Assembly (NCBI RefSeq): GCF_003862435.1
Contig: NZ_RHGY01000002.1
Span: 39,722-103,721, forward strand
Length of the DNA stretch: 64,000 bases
Origin: Weissella viridescens
Lineage (GTDB): Bacteria > Bacillota > Bacilli > Lactobacillales > Lactobacillaceae
Reading direction: 5' to 3'
Position numbers and translations under genes: made by a program. The notes beneath the pieces are model-generated. The model did no database searches. It saw only the letters and a program-made list of their open reading frames with translations, and was not told the origin of the DNA. Of this stretch, positions 50,379 to 60,842 are shown piece by piece (positions within the stretch are counted from its first letter, which is position 1; every line of letters begins with the position of its first letter).

Positions 50379-50473
50379 ATGAAAAACCACGTGAATAGGC
50401 GAACCAAACAAGTTGTCGATTATGAAGTATGATAAAATAAGAGTTACGATTAAATAAAAAGGAGTGATGCTTT

Positions 50474-51697
50474 ATGCAAGTTAATGATTCAAAGCGTCAG
50501 CCAAAACAAATGAATGGGTTTCGGGCTTTTTTTCAAGCCATGAGCATAAAATTTAAATACTTAGATCCTTGGATTTTCTGTTCAATCGTTGGATTAATGA
50601 TATTCGGAACCGCCATGGTCTTTACATCTAGTACAAGTATGGCGACTGGATCGGCCACGAGTTTTTTTGTTAAACAAAGTATCTTTGCCATCTTATCTGT
50701 GGTGATTCTATTGTTTCTTTTTGCAATTGGGATTCCATGGCAAAAGCGAAGTTATCGACGCACAGTAAAATTTTCAATGATCGGCTTGGTCATCATCTTA
50801 GCGTACACCCGATTTTTTGGGCCAGTGACGAGTGGAGCACGTGGATGGTTGTACTTTTTTGGGTTCGGTTTTCAACCCGTGGAATACTTTAAGATTGTGA
50901 TGATTTTATGGTTAGCAATGAAATTTAGTGATGTTTTAAAGTATAAAGCTGAGCCCGGACGACAATTGACACCAATGCTATTAAATTGGCACATTACGTT
51001 ATTACCAGTTATTGGGATGTTACTCGACTTAACGATGCCTGACGTTGGTGGTTTTGGGATTCTACTCGCAATTGCTGGAGTGATGTTCCTAGCTGCAGGT
51101 GTTCCTGCCGTTTGGCTATGCTTGGTGGTTGTGTTAATCATTACGGGCTTACTCATTATGCCAATTTTGATTCCATACCTACAACATCTGAACTTCATGC
51201 CATATCAGCTACAACGATTTGAAGCTTTCGTAAATCCGTGGAGTGCGGGCGATAGTGGACATCAGTTAATCAATTCATATTATGCCATTAGTAATGGTGG
51301 GTTGTTTGGTCGCGGGTTGGGTAACAGTATTCAAAAACTTGGATTTCTACCTGAACCAAATACTGATTTTATTATGGCCGTTGTTGGTGAGGAACTCGGT
51401 GCAGTTTCAATTATCCTAGTGTTAATTGTGATTGGCATTATCGTTTGGCGAATTGTCATGTACGGGACGCGTACACGAAACATGGAGTTCAGATTGATTT
51501 TATACGGTGCTGCAATGTTTATCATGGTCCAAGTTTTAATTAATTTGGGTGGTGTGACTGGTCTTTTGCCGATTACAGGAGTGACATTTCCATGGATTTC
51601 ATATGGGGGATCATCATTACTAGCGTGGGGAATTATGATGGGAATCGTGTTAAATATTATTGGTCGGTTACGTTTAGAGGCTGATCGAGAAAGGTAA
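50474..51697 (+). CDS. ftsW: Peptidoglycan glycosyltransferase FtsW
   Basis: A 407-residue SEDS polymerase with about ten spans. FTSSTSMATGSATSFFVKQS, GGFGILLAIAGVMFLAAG and the ISYGGSSLLAWGIMMGI end mark the FtsW/RodA family. Its place between typA and ylbG-rsmD-coaD supports FtsW rather than RodA. GGAGTGATGCTTT precedes the ATG. Confidence 0.9.
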   Translation: MQVNDSKRQPKQMNGFRAFFQAMSIKFKYLDPWIFCSIVGLMIFGTAMVFTSSTSMATGSATSFFVKQSIFAILSVVILLFLFAIGIPWQKRSYRRTVKFSMIGLVIILAYTRFFGPVTSGARGWLYFFGFGFQPVEYFKIVMILWLAMKFSDVLKYKAEPGRQLTPMLLNWHITLLPVIGMLLDLTMPDVGGFGILLAIAGVMFLAAGVPAVWLCLVVVLIITGLLIMPILIPYLQHLNFMPYQLQRFEAFVNPWSAGDSGHQLINSYYAISNGGLFGRGLGNSIQKLGFLPEPNTDFIMAVVGEELGAVSIILVLIVIGIIVWRIVMYGTRTRNMEFRLILYGAAMFIMVQVLINLGGVTGLLPITGVTFPWISYGGSSLLAWGIMMGIVLNIIGRLRLEADRER

Positions 51698-51705
51698 GGA
51701 AGACA

Positions 51706-52023
51706 ATGAATTTTGAACCAACTAAGCGTCGCGCGTTAATCGTCTATTTAAAAAATATGCGCCAAGCGCGACAACTACGCAGATTTGGTATTGTAAACTA
51801 TATTTCAAATAAAATGAAATTTGCGTCAGTCTATGTTGATGAGGTCGACGTTGAAACCAAGAAAAAATTAATTGAACGTTTAGGATTTGTTGACCACGTG
51901 GAAATTTCCCATTGGCCAGAAATTGATACCACTGTTGGGGGACAACAGAGTATGGAAGAGATTGATTTTGCGGTTGATACCGATGATGTCTTTGATGATG
52001 TGGCGCAAGAAGAGGAATTGTAA
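51706..52023 (+). CDS. ylbG: YlbG-family (DUF2129) protein
   Basis: The 105-residue protein, RRALIVYLKNMRQARQLRRF then KFASVYVDEVDVETKKKLIE, is the DUF2129/YlbG protein of Bacillus, usually just upstream of rsmD. The ~25 C-terminal residues are acidic. Shares its stop with the rsmD start. Confidence 0.88.
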   Translation: MNFEPTKRRALIVYLKNMRQARQLRRFGIVNYISNKMKFASVYVDEVDVETKKKLIERLGFVDHVEISHWPEIDTTVGGQQSMEEIDFAVDTDDVFDDVAQEEEL

Positions 52024-52574
52024 TGCGAATTGTAAGTGGAAAATTTGGTGGTCGTCCGTTGAAGGCCGTCCCCGGAGACGCAACCCGTCCGACGACTGAC
52101 AAAGTGAAAGAAGCCATTTTTAACATGATTGGACCCTATTTCGATGGCGGTCGTTCGCTTGATTTATATGCTGGATCAGGTGGTCTATCGATTGAAGGTG
52201 TCTCACGTGGAATTGACGAAGCTGTTTTAGTTGACCGGCAATATGCGGCCATCAAAACAATTAACAGCAATATTGCTGTGACAAAAGAGCCGGATCGTTT
52301 TCAAGTGATGAAGACGTCTGCTGAAAGTGCCATCGCACGATTGGAGGGCACAGAACCCTTTGATGTCTTTTACTTTGATCCGCCGTATGCGAAACAAACG
52401 ATTGTAAAAGATGTGGCACAACTGATTGATCACGGACTCGTGGCTGACAATGCGGTTTTAGTAGCGGAAACAGATCAACATGCTGATTTACCTGAAACAA
52501 TTTCAGGTTTCCAGCAAGTGAAGGAACGTGATTACGGTATTACAGTCATTACGATTTATGAATACGAAGGTTAA
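52023..52574 (+). CDS. rsmD: 16S rRNA (guanine966-N2)-methyltransferase RsmD
   Basis: A 183-residue class I methyltransferase: MRIVSGKFGGRPLKAVPGDA, SLDLYAGSGGLSIEGVSRG (SAM site) and FYFDPPYAKQT (catalytic DPPY). The start ATG overlaps the YlbG stop by one base. Confidence 0.94.
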   Translation: MRIVSGKFGGRPLKAVPGDATRPTTDKVKEAIFNMIGPYFDGGRSLDLYAGSGGLSIEGVSRGIDEAVLVDRQYAAIKTINSNIAVTKEPDRFQVMKTSAESAIARLEGTEPFDVFYFDPPYAKQTIVKDVAQLIDHGLVADNAVLVAETDQHADLPETISGFQQVKERDYGITVITIYEYEG

Positions 52575-52577
52575 TCC

Positions 52578-53054
52578 ATGAAAAAAGCACTATTTCCAGG
52601 AAGTTTTGATCCGATTACAAATGGACATGTTGATATTATTGAACGCGCCAGCGAAATCTTTGATGAAATTGTCGTTGGTGTTGCCAATAATACAAGTAAA
52701 AATGGTATGTTTTCTTTGGCTGAACGCGAAGCGTTAGTTAAAGCAAGTGTTGCTAGTCAGACAAATGTTTCAGTTGTGACGATTAACGGTTTGACTGCTG
52801 AGTACGCACAAGACCATGGTATTCAGACCATTATTCGCGGATTACGAAATGCCCAGGACTTTATGTATGAAGAACCAATTGCACAAATGAATACTGTAAT
52901 TGGTGATTTGGACACCATGTTCCTGTTAGCAAAACCACAAAATACAATGCTAGCAAGTTCAATGATTAAAGAGGTGGCTCAAGCAGGTGGAGATGTAACC
53001 GAATTTGTGCCAGCACCGGTGGCAAAAGCCATGCAGCAGAAATTAATGAGGTAG
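52578..53054 (+). CDS. coaD: Phosphopantetheine adenylyltransferase CoaD
   Basis: The 158-residue enzyme of coenzyme A synthesis has PGSFDPITNGHVDIIERA, the IIRGLRNAQDFMYEEPIAQM stretch and a STMIKEVA-type segment (ASSMIKEVAQ). Follows rsmD by 3 bp, as in many Firmicutes. Confidence 0.95.
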   Translation: MKKALFPGSFDPITNGHVDIIERASEIFDEIVVGVANNTSKNGMFSLAEREALVKASVASQTNVSVVTINGLTAEYAQDHGIQTIIRGLRNAQDFMYEEPIAQMNTVIGDLDTMFLLAKPQNTMLASSMIKEVAQAGGDVTEFVPAPVAKAMQQKLMR

Positions 53055-53060
53055 CGGACA

Positions 53061-54119
53061 ATGTGGAACAAGTTTAAAGCATCGTTAAAAAAACATCGAA
53101 CGGTTATTCTGACAACAGTGGCCGTATTATTTGTGATTGGGTTAGTCGTACCACTACCACTTTATGCGGAGAAACCAGGCTCCGCTGAGAACCTGGCCAA
53201 CTACATTAAAGTTGATAAGAAAGCACCGAAGTTAAATGGTGAATTTATGTTAACTTCAGTGGCGTTAGTACCGCTAAATGCAATTACTTTGATGATTAAT
53301 GTATTTGAACCAACGTCTGATATTCAAACTAAAGCAGAAGCACTCGGTGGTAGCCAGAACATGGCGGATGATCAAAAAGTCAATCAAATTTATATGAAAA
53401 CGTCGGTTAATGAGGCCAAAGCAAATGCCTATAAAGCTGCGAAAGTTCCATATCAACGTAAGTTTAATGGTATCTATGTGATGGGGATTCAACCGGACTC
53501 TAATTTCAAAAAAAAGTTGGCTGTGGGGGACACCATTGATTCGATTGACCATCATAAGTATGACAGTGCGAAGGCCTTTCAAAAGACGATTCGTAGTCGC
53601 AAGGTCGGTTCTGAATTAACTGTCGGGTACCAACGTAATCACAAACATCATGAAGCGACTGGGAAAACAGTGCCATTGGCTGGTACGAAAGATTTATCAG
53701 GAATTGGCATTATGTTGACTGATGATGTAGATGTGACATCAAAACGACCAATTTCAGCTGATTTAGGTAATCTGGGCGGACCATCAGGTGGATTGATGTT
53801 TTCACTTGAAATGTATGATGCGATGTCACCGGTTGACTTAGCACATGGGCGTAAAATTGCTGGAACCGGTACGATTGATAAGGATGGTAACGTGGGTGAA
53901 ATTGGTGGGATTGATAAGAAGGTGATTGCCGCTAACCGCGCCGGCGTTAAGATCTTCTTAGCTCCGTATATCAAGCCGAATGACTTGACGAAGAAGTATG
54001 AAGAAAAAGGTCTGACGAATTATCAACTTGCTAAAAAGACGGCCAAGAAATATGCGCCAGACATGAAAGTGATTCCAATTCAAACATTTGATCAAGCCGT
54101 CACCGAACTTTCCAAATAA
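53061..54119 (+). CDS. Membrane-anchored Lon-like PDZ protease (SepM/YlbL type)
   Basis: A 352-residue protease: N-terminal span (VILTTVAVLFVIGLVVPLPL), PDZ region (GIQPDSNFKKKLAVGDTID), then the Lon-type catalytic domain with nucleophile Ser in GGPSGGLMFSLEMYDAMS and Lys in GGIDKKVIAANRAG. SepM/YlbL proteins cleave secreted or membrane targets; in streptococci SepM trims a signal peptide. A strong terminator follows at 54203-54242. Confidence 0.93.
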   Translation: MWNKFKASLKKHRTVILTTVAVLFVIGLVVPLPLYAEKPGSAENLANYIKVDKKAPKLNGEFMLTSVALVPLNAITLMINVFEPTSDIQTKAEALGGSQNMADDQKVNQIYMKTSVNEAKANAYKAAKVPYQRKFNGIYVMGIQPDSNFKKKLAVGDTIDSIDHHKYDSAKAFQKTIRSRKVGSELTVGYQRNHKHHEATGKTVPLAGTKDLSGIGIMLTDDVDVTSKRPISADLGNLGGPSGGLMFSLEMYDAMSPVDLAHGRKIAGTGTIDKDGNVGEIGGIDKKVIAANRAGVKIFLAPYIKPNDLTKKYEEKGLTNYQLAKKTAKKYAPDMKVIPIQTFDQAVTELSK

Positions 54120-54202
54120 TATTTGACGAACGAACGAGAATTTGATATTGTTAATCAAGTTATTTCGTACAGATAGTGTGTCACAAGCACACCGATAAGA
54201 GA

Positions 54203-54242
54203 GGCGAAATACCGCATTTATTTGTGGTATTTCGTCTTTTAT
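54203..54242 (+). terminator. Terminator of the ftsW-sepM group
   Basis: GCGAAATACC pairs with GGTATTTCGT around a T-rich loop, followed by TTTTATT. The 120-bp gap after the protease gene shows nothing else. Confidence 0.88.
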
Positions 54243-54271
54243 TATGTCGAAAATTATAAAGGAGTAGGTAA

Positions 54272-55621
54272 ATGAAAACAAAAGAATGGCATGTGCTAGC
54301 GGCGGTGATCGCAGCTGGGTTAATGAGTTTTAGTGGTGTCTTAATTGAGACATCAATGAATGTCACGTTCCCACATTTGATGCAAGAATTTAATACGAAT
54401 GCGAGTGGCATTCAATGGGTGACAACTGGATATCTACTTGCAATTGCAGTGGTAGTTCCAGTAACTGCATTTTTATTGAAGAATTATTCAGTTAAGAAAT
54501 TATTTATTATCGCTAATTTACTATTTTTAGTTGGTGTTCTGCTTGATTCTTGGGCACCAACCCTAACGATTTTACTAGGTGGACGCATCTTTCAAGGTGT
54601 TGGAACAGGAATTGCCTTACCACTGATGTTCCACATTATTTTAACGAAGTCACCTATGAATAAGCGTGGGGTGATGATGGGAATTGGAACGATGACAACG
54701 TCAATTGCACCAGCAATCGGACCTACGTATGGCGGTATTTTGCTTAGTAGTCTTGGATGGCGAAGTATTTTTTGGTTTTTGATTCCATTGATTGTCCTAG
54801 CGCTGGCAATGGGCTTGATGAGTATCCCAAATGAACAAGTCGCACGCACTGAACGCTTTAGTTGGGGGGCTTTCTTAACGCTAACTGTTGGATTGAGTAC
54901 ACTATTAATTGCTGTTGAACAACTATCTTGGCAGTACTTTGCACTCAGTTTGGTCTTCTTAGTTGCCTTTTATTATTTCAACCGTCGTCGTCAAATGCTC
55001 AACTTAGCTGTCTTTAAAAACAAAACTTTTGATGGGCTAACTTACAGTTTCTTAGTCTATCAAGCGATGCTTTTAGGTCTATCGTTCGTGCTCCCAAATT
55101 ATCTGCAATTGGGGCTACATGTGACATCAACACAAGCTGGTCTCTTCATGTTTCCAGGTGCCGTGCTCGGTGCTGTTTTAGCGCCAATTTCAGGACGCCT
55201 CTTAGATAAGATTGGTGCCGTTAAGCCAATTTTGGGTGGTATTACACTTTCAGCAACTGGGTTAGTGTTGATGAGTGTGTTCTTCCCAGTTATGAGTTTT
55301 TGGACGTTGCTACTAGCGCACATGTTATTGATGACAGGAACAGGTTTAGCCTATAGTAATATTATGACGGTAACTTTGGGGTCATTGCCTGAAACACAAA
55401 GTGCGGATGGAAATAGTATCTTGAATACCATGCAACAATTTGTCGGTGCAAGCGCGACGGCCATTGTGGCACAAATCTTTTCTCGAACGGTTACAACCCA
55501 TCCGGATGGTCAGGGTATCATGTTAGGTTCTCAATATGGCGTTTGGTTACTAACTGCCTTAATGGTGGGGTCAGTACTTTGTTTTTGGTTTGTTAAAAAA
55601 CAGTTAAAGGCGAAAGCTTAG
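54272..55621 (+). CDS. MFS exporter, DHA2-type drug resistance family
   Basis: A 449-residue permease with about 13-14 spans. MSFSGVLIETSMNVTFPHLM in helix 1, GGRIFQGVGTGIALPLMFHI and IGPTYGGILLSSLGWRSIFW match EmrB/QacA-like proton-driven exporters. AAAGGAGTAGGTAA precedes the ATG. Substrate unknown; gene stands alone. Confidence 0.85.
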   Translation: MKTKEWHVLAAVIAAGLMSFSGVLIETSMNVTFPHLMQEFNTNASGIQWVTTGYLLAIAVVVPVTAFLLKNYSVKKLFIIANLLFLVGVLLDSWAPTLTILLGGRIFQGVGTGIALPLMFHIILTKSPMNKRGVMMGIGTMTTSIAPAIGPTYGGILLSSLGWRSIFWFLIPLIVLALAMGLMSIPNEQVARTERFSWGAFLTLTVGLSTLLIAVEQLSWQYFALSLVFLVAFYYFNRRRQMLNLAVFKNKTFDGLTYSFLVYQAMLLGLSFVLPNYLQLGLHVTSTQAGLFMFPGAVLGAVLAPISGRLLDKIGAVKPILGGITLSATGLVLMSVFFPVMSFWTLLLAHMLLMTGTGLAYSNIMTVTLGSLPETQSADGNSILNTMQQFVGASATAIVAQIFSRTVTTHPDGQGIMLGSQYGVWLLTALMVGSVLCFWFVKKQLKAKA

Positions 55622-55626
55622 TCAAG

Positions 55627-55654
55627 TTGCATTATCCACAAAAACCAGTATAAT
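55627..55654 (+). promoter_or_regulatory. dnaG-rpoD promoter with a perfect DnaA box in the spacer
   Basis: TTGCAT (55627-55632), 16 bp, TATAAT (55649-55654). TTATCCACA (55632-55640), a perfect DnaA box, overlaps the -35 end and spacer. DnaA binding here could repress or modulate the primase-sigma operon; this is inference. Confidence 0.75.
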
Positions 55655-55700
55655 TATATGGAGTGAAACTGTGTCCACTCAGTGATTGGAGGTGCAGGTG

Positions 55701-57584
55701 ATGCCAACACGAATCCCAGAGGATGTCGTAACTGAGATTAGAGAACGAGTCAATATTGTTGATGTGATATCACCTTATGTACCATTAAAAAAACAAGGTC
55801 GGAATTTGTTTGGTGTGTGTCCGTTTCATGAAGAGCGAACACCATCTTTTTCAGTTAATGAAGACAAACAAATTTTTCATTGTTTTTCATGTGGACGTGG
55901 AGGAAATGTATTCAGCTTTGTCATGGATATTGATCAAGTTTCATTTCCTCAAGCGGTCGCAAAAGTGGCCCCTTTGGCTGGTGTTGACATCGATGATAAA
56001 TATCTCAATAATGAAGCAGCACAGCCTGTTGACGAAAGAACACAGGCCTTACGTGAGTTATATCAAGATGCAACAAAGTTATATCATCATTTATTAGTTA
56101 ACACACAAGCCGGTGAAACGGCGCTTAATTATCTGCATGACCGTGGTTTAGATGATTCAACAATCGACGCATTCATGCTGGGGTATGCACCAGGGAATGA
56201 TTTTCTACTTGATTATTTTCAGAATAAAAAAGTAGATTATCAATTGCTCCGCATCTCAGAACTATTTGTTGTTTGGGACGACGGGACATTACATGATCGG
56301 TTTGCCGATCGCGTCCTTTTCACGATTCGTGATCAGTATGGGCATCCAATTGCCTTTTCTGGTCGTCGATTAAATGCGGATGATACGCAACCTAAATATG
56401 TGAATAGTCCAGAGAGCTTATTATTTGATAAGTCGAATGAACTTTTTAATTTAGATTTGGCGCGTGATAGTATTAAAAAATCACACGATGTCATTTTGTT
56501 TGAAGGGTTCATGGATGTGATTGCCGCATTCCAAGCGGGCATTAAAAATAGTGTTGCGTCAATGGGAACGTCTTTGACGATTGATCAAGTACGCCAATTG
56601 AATCGCATCGCTGATAACATTACAATTGCGTATGACTCCGATGCCGCTGGGCAAAATGCCACGAAACGTGCCTTGGATCTGATTGAGCAAAATAGTCAAA
56701 TGACACCAGTCGTTGCACATATTCCGGATAATCAAGATCCCGACGAGTATTTACGTAGTCATGATGCCGCCGCATTAAATGATGTGTTGGCGCACCATAA
56801 TGAAAATCCGATTGCGTTTAATTTACGATTTCTGCGACAGGATCGTGATTTTTCAAACCAGAATGAAGTATTTGATTACATTGACCAGGCTTTGCATTTA
56901 ATTGCATCCGTTGACGAAGCCGTTGTCCGTGAAAATTATTTACGGCAACTATCAGATGATTTTAATATTAGCTTTGATGCATTGACCGACCAAATTCGGC
57001 CAATGTTGATGCAACGGCAAGCAACACGTCAAACAAAACCGGTTCCGCAACAAGCAGCACCTTCGTATGCAGATGGCTTGGTTGAACCACCTGAAGCACC
57101 AGAATTTCCATTACCAGATGAGCAATTAAATCGGGTAGAGCAGGCTGAGCGCATGTTGTTAGCTTGGATGCTACGGGATAATGATGTTTGGTTAGAGGTG
57201 ACGCAACAACCGGATTTCACGTTTGCGGATGTGCCATATGAAACCCTGTATATGCTCGCAACAGGTTATCGAGAGGCTCATCAATTAACAACGATAGATA
57301 ATCTTAATGATTTTATGGATTATGTGCAAAAACCTGAATTAATTCGGATTTTAGCCGCCATTCAAGATATTCCAGATGAGCTGTTCGAAGATCGTACGCA
57401 TGTCAAAGATTACATGCAAGTGATGATGCAAGAAGAACCACTGGAAGCCCAGATTAAGAAATTGACGCAACAATTGGCCGAAGCTAAAAGTATGCATAAT
57501 GATTCAGAAATTGCACAAAAAAGTGTTGAAATCATTAAATTGCTTCGTAAGCAACAAGCATTAAGAGAACAAGGAGACCGATGA
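55701..57584 (+). CDS. dnaG: DNA primase
   Basis: A 627-residue primase. The zinc-binding domain has [16 protein letters not shown] and [15 protein letters not shown], the TOPRIM core [17 protein letters not shown] and [18 protein letters not shown], and a C-terminal DnaB-interaction region. ATG 55701 follows GGAGGTGCAGGTG, better than the upstream in-frame ATG. It overlaps rpoD by 4 bp. Confidence 0.96.
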   Translation: MPTRIPEDVVTEIRERVNIVDVISPYVPLKKQGRNLFGVCPFHEERTPSFSVNEDKQIFHCFSCGRGGNVFSFVMDIDQVSFPQAVAKVAPLAGVDIDDKYLNNEAAQPVDERTQALRELYQDATKLYHHLLVNTQAGETALNYLHDRGLDDSTIDAFMLGYAPGNDFLLDYFQNKKVDYQLLRISELFVVWDDGTLHDRFADRVLFTIRDQYGHPIAFSGRRLNADDTQPKYVNSPESLLFDKSNELFNLDLARDSIKKSHDVILFEGFMDVIAAFQAGIKNSVASMGTSLTIDQVRQLNRIADNITIAYDSDAAGQNATKRALDLIEQNSQMTPVVAHIPDNQDPDEYLRSHDAAALNDVLAHHNENPIAFNLRFLRQDRDFSNQNEVFDYIDQALHLIASVDEAVVRENYLRQLSDDFNISFDALTDQIRPMLMQRQATRQTKPVPQQAAPSYADGLVEPPEAPEFPLPDEQLNRVEQAERMLLAWMLRDNDVWLEVTQQPDFTFADVPYETLYMLATGYREAHQLTTIDNLNDFMDYVQKPELIRILAAIQDIPDELFEDRTHVKDYMQVMMQEEPLEAQIKKLTQQLAEAKSMHNDSEIAQKSVEIIKLLRKQQALREQGDR

Positions 57585-58717
57585 TGGCAGAAAAAAAGAA
57601 GACAACCGCAAAAGAAATGTCACAAGAAGATTTTGATAAAGCTATCAAAAAGGTTATCAAAGCCCACAAGGCTGATAAGCAAATTCAAGAGGATCAATTG
57701 CAAAAGGAATTAATTACGCCTTTGGAAATGGATTCAGATCAAATTGATGAAGCTTATGATGAGATTGAATCAGCTGGTATTTCAATTGTTGACGAAAAGG
57801 GTGAGCCAACAGAACGTGCCTTGAAGAATCGTAAGACTGCCCTTTCTGAAAAGGAATTGAAGCAAGCTGCTGATGCACCAACTGGGATGAAAATTAATGA
57901 CCCAGTGCGGATGTACTTGAAGGAAATTGGTCGTGTACCTTTGCTAACAGGGGACCAAGAAGTTGAGTTAGCTGAACGCATTGAACAAGGCGATGAAGAA
58001 GCTAAGCAAGAATTAGCTGAAGCGAACCTCCGTTTGGTTGTTTCAATTGCTAAGCGTTACGTTGGTCGTGGTATGCAATTCTTGGACTTGATTCAAGAAG
58101 GAAACATGGGCTTGATGAAGGCGGTTGAAAAGTTTGATTACCGTAAGGGATTCAAGTTCTCAACTTATGCCACTTGGTGGATTCGTCAAGCAATTACACG
58201 TGCCATTGCTGATCAAGCACGTACAATTCGTATTCCAGTGCACATGGTCGAAACGATTAACAAGTTGATTCGTATTCAACGTAATTTGCTTCAAGATTTG
58301 GGTCGTGAACCAACGCCTGAAGAAATTGGTGCCGAAATGGACATCAATACAGACAAGGTGCGTGATATTCTAAAGATTGCTCAAGAACCTGTTTCATTGG
58401 AAACACCAATCGGTGAAGAGGATGATTCACATTTGGGTGATTTCATTGAAGATAATGAAGCCATTTCACCTGCGGATTCAGCTGCCTATGAAATGCTTAA
58501 GGTGCAACTTGAATCCGTGCTTGATACGCTGACTGATCGCGAAGAACAAGTACTACGTTTGCGTTTTGGTTTGGACGACGGACGTACACGTACGTTGGAA
58601 GAAGTTGGAAAGGAATTTGGCGTGACACGTGAACGTATCCGTCAAATTGAAGCGAAGGCGCTACGTAAGTTACGCCATCCATCACGTTCAAAGCAATTAC
58701 GTGATTTCTTAGATTAA
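57581..58717 (+). CDS. rpoD: Primary sigma factor RpoD (sigma-A)
   Basis: A 378-residue sigma-70: region 1.2 ([16 protein letters not shown]), region 2 ([19 protein letters not shown] and [20 protein letters not shown]), region 3, and region 4 ([20 protein letters not shown]). Start overlaps the dnaG stop; the operon dnaG-rpoD is ancestral. A terminator follows at 58730. Confidence 0.97.
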   Translation: MMAEKKKTTAKEMSQEDFDKAIKKVIKAHKADKQIQEDQLQKELITPLEMDSDQIDEAYDEIESAGISIVDEKGEPTERALKNRKTALSEKELKQAADAPTGMKINDPVRMYLKEIGRVPLLTGDQEVELAERIEQGDEEAKQELAEANLRLVVSIAKRYVGRGMQFLDLIQEGNMGLMKAVEKFDYRKGFKFSTYATWWIRQAITRAIADQARTIRIPVHMVETINKLIRIQRNLLQDLGREPTPEEIGAEMDINTDKVRDILKIAQEPVSLETPIGEEDDSHLGDFIEDNEAISPADSAAYEMLKVQLESVLDTLTDREEQVLRLRFGLDDGRTRTLEEVGKEFGVTRERIRQIEAKALRKLRHPSRSKQLRDFLD

Positions 58718-58729
58718 AAGATGACTTAA

Positions 58730-58768
58730 AAGTCGGAGGATAATGTCTATTGTTCTTCGGCTTTTTGT
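58730..58768 (+). terminator. Terminator after rpoD
   Basis: AAGTCGGAGGA pairs with TTCTTCGGCTT (wobbles) around a 12-nt loop, then TTTGTTTTTT. Confidence 0.8.
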
Positions 58769-58799
58769 TTTTTCAAAAAAATAATGGAGGCTGGGAAAT

Positions 58800-60020
58800 A
58801 TGGAAGCAACCCAGGAACAACAACGACAAAAGAAACTTAGTAATTTTAGTTTACCGTTGTTAACATCGAATTTTGCATCAGTTTTTGGTGAAGGGGTTTA
58901 CCGCTTTGGCTTGAATTGGTTTTTAGTTTCAACTTATGGGAACGCCCAACTATTAGGGTGGCTAACTGGATTTGGTTTTTTTGTTTATTTACTAAATGAT
59001 ATGTATGTGGGGGCGGTGCTTGATCGCTTTAATCGTAAGTGGGTGTTGGTGCTATCTGATTTATTTGGTGCCATCGGAATGATCATCTTATCATTGATGA
59101 TTAATCCCGCTAATCCGCAGACTTGGATTCTATTTGCCATTACTGCGGTGATGTATATTGACATATCCTATGAGTATCCTGCAGCTCGAGCGATTCTACC
59201 AGATGTCATTAAAAAATCTGGGTTAGCACGCTTCAATGCTTACGTGAGTGCGGCCTTTTCTGCCGGTCAGGCTATGGGACCACTCGTCGGTGGTATTCTG
59301 CTCCGCATGGATTGGATTAATTTACGGAGCTTTATGTTCTTATATGGTATGTTATTACTTTTGACAGCAGGGATTAATTTAGCCATCCGAACACATCCTG
59401 AAGTGATTGAGCGGGTTTCAGAGCCATTTATTCAAAGTTTGAAAAATGGATTCACTTACGTTTGGAAAATGCCAAAGCTATTTGAATCAATGCTCATTAC
59501 GGTTTGGGCGAACTTTTGTTTTGAGGCCTTCATTATTTCAATGCCCTTCTTGGTGCAAAAAACGTACCACGGTACGGCAAATGAATATTCATTAGCTCTA
59601 ACGGCAGCAGCAATTTCAGGAATTGTTGCGGGATTCTTGTTAGCGCACTATACCCGGTTTAATAACTTAAATACACTTTACTTGGATTTCTACGTATTGG
59701 GCTTTGCCTTTATTGTTGCGACCTTTGTGAATGTCATTTGGGCGCTGGTGATTGTGATTATTATGAATGGATTCGTTCGATCTTCATTCGTCATCAAGGT
59801 CAATACGGTACGACAAGAGGAGAGTTCATCTGAGTATCTTGGACGTGTCTTTGGGATTTCATTTTTCGCCACTGATTTATTTGCACCGATTGTAAGTATT
59901 ACTTTCGGGTATAGCGTTTCTAAGTTGGGCGTTTGGACCTTACTGGTGATTGGTTTGATGATGATCACTGGAATGATTGCCATTAAAACCATTATGCGTC
60001 GGCGTTATGCAACAGCATAA
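58800..60020 (+). CDS. MFS transporter
   Basis: A 406-residue permease with about 12 spans (SNFASVFGEGVYRFGLNWF-type start near residue 20, DRFNRKWVLVLSDLFGAIG, SAGQAMGPLVGGILLRMDW). It resembles the MFS_3/transmembrane-effector-like group of multidrug exporters. GGAGGCTGGGAAAT precedes the ATG. Substrate unknown; ends in a strong terminator. Confidence 0.82.
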   Translation: MEATQEQQRQKKLSNFSLPLLTSNFASVFGEGVYRFGLNWFLVSTYGNAQLLGWLTGFGFFVYLLNDMYVGAVLDRFNRKWVLVLSDLFGAIGMIILSLMINPANPQTWILFAITAVMYIDISYEYPAARAILPDVIKKSGLARFNAYVSAAFSAGQAMGPLVGGILLRMDWINLRSFMFLYGMLLLLTAGINLAIRTHPEVIERVSEPFIQSLKNGFTYVWKMPKLFESMLITVWANFCFEAFIISMPFLVQKTYHGTANEYSLALTAAAISGIVAGFLLAHYTRFNNLNTLYLDFYVLGFAFIVATFVNVIWALVIVIIMNGFVRSSFVIKVNTVRQEESSSEYLGRVFGISFFATDLFAPIVSITFGYSVSKLGVWTLLVIGLMMITGMIAIKTIMRRRYATA

Positions 60021-60032
60021 TTTTATAAATTA

Positions 60033-60072
60033 TAAAAAAGATAACTGCAAAGACTGCAGTTATCTTTTTTTT
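60033..60072. terminator. Strong terminator between the MFS gene and the two-component operon
   Basis: AAAAAAGATAACTGCA pairs with TGCAGTTATCTTTTTT around AAGAC; works on both strands by base composition. Confidence 0.92.
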
Positions 60073-60126
60073 CGTGTTAAAATTAGAGGAACCATTTTGT
60101 ATAAATATATACTTGAGGTAATAAAA

Positions 60127-60840
60127 ATGACACGAATTTTGGTAGTTGACGATGAACCGTCACTCGTAACGTTATTAACGTATAATTTGAAAAAAGCAGG
60201 GTATGAAGTTTATGCGCAAAATGATGGTGATGATATTTTAAACACCATCAAAGACAAGCAAATTGATTTGATATTACTTGATGTCATGTTACCTAATCAA
60301 AGCGGTGTTGAAATTACTCGCGATATTCGCGCAGCAAAAATTGATGTCCCAATTATCATGGTCACAGCATTGGATGATGAGGTTGATAAGATTTTAGGCT
60401 TAGAGATGGGTGCTGATGATTATGTAACGAAGCCATTTAGTCCACGCGAAGTGATTGCGCGGATTAAGGCGGTGTTACGTCGATTTGAGCATGGTGGTAA
60501 AACTGAACAAGATGATGGTCATATCAAAACCTATGGGGATCTGGCAATCGACTATGATAAGATGGCTGTTCAGCTATCAGGCGAAAATGTTAAGTTAACA
60601 CCCAAGGAATATGAGCTACTGACGTATATGGCCCAACGTGAAGGGCGCGTGTTAGACCGTGAAACAATTTTGCACGGTGTTTGGGGTTACGATTATGGTG
60701 GTCCCGATACACGCATGGTGGACATGCATTTGTCGCATTTACGTGAAAAAGTTGAGCAAGATCCAAAGCATCCCGCAATGATTAAAACGGTGCGTGGGAT
60801 GGGTTATCGATTTGAAGATCCCGGTAAAGCGGAGGACTAA
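60127..60840 (+). CDS. phoP: PhoP/OmpR-family response regulator
   Basis: A 237-residue regulator. Receiver: RILVVDDEPSLVTLLTYNL with acid pocket, phosphorylation Asp52 (LILLDVMLPN), VTALDD and KPFSPRE. Winged-helix output: KLTPKEYELLTYMAQREGRV, MVDMHLSHLREKVEQDP, RGMGYRF. GAGGTAATAAAA precedes ATG 60127; the longer upstream frame runs through the terminator and is rejected. It pairs with the kinase following after 2 bp. Confidence 0.88.
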   Translation: MTRILVVDDEPSLVTLLTYNLKKAGYEVYAQNDGDDILNTIKDKQIDLILLDVMLPNQSGVEITRDIRAAKIDVPIIMVTALDDEVDKILGLEMGADDYVTKPFSPREVIARIKAVLRRFEHGGKTEQDDGHIKTYGDLAIDYDKMAVQLSGENVKLTPKEYELLTYMAQREGRVLDRETILHGVWGYDYGGPDTRMVDMHLSHLREKVEQDPKHPAMIKTVRGMGYRFEDPGKAED

Positions 60841-60842
60841 GA

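Noticed and set aside
59977..60126. Upstream extension of the response regulator ORF
   Set aside because: It reads across the strong terminator at 60033-60072; ATG 60127 has GAGGTAATAAAA and begins at the conserved receiver start.
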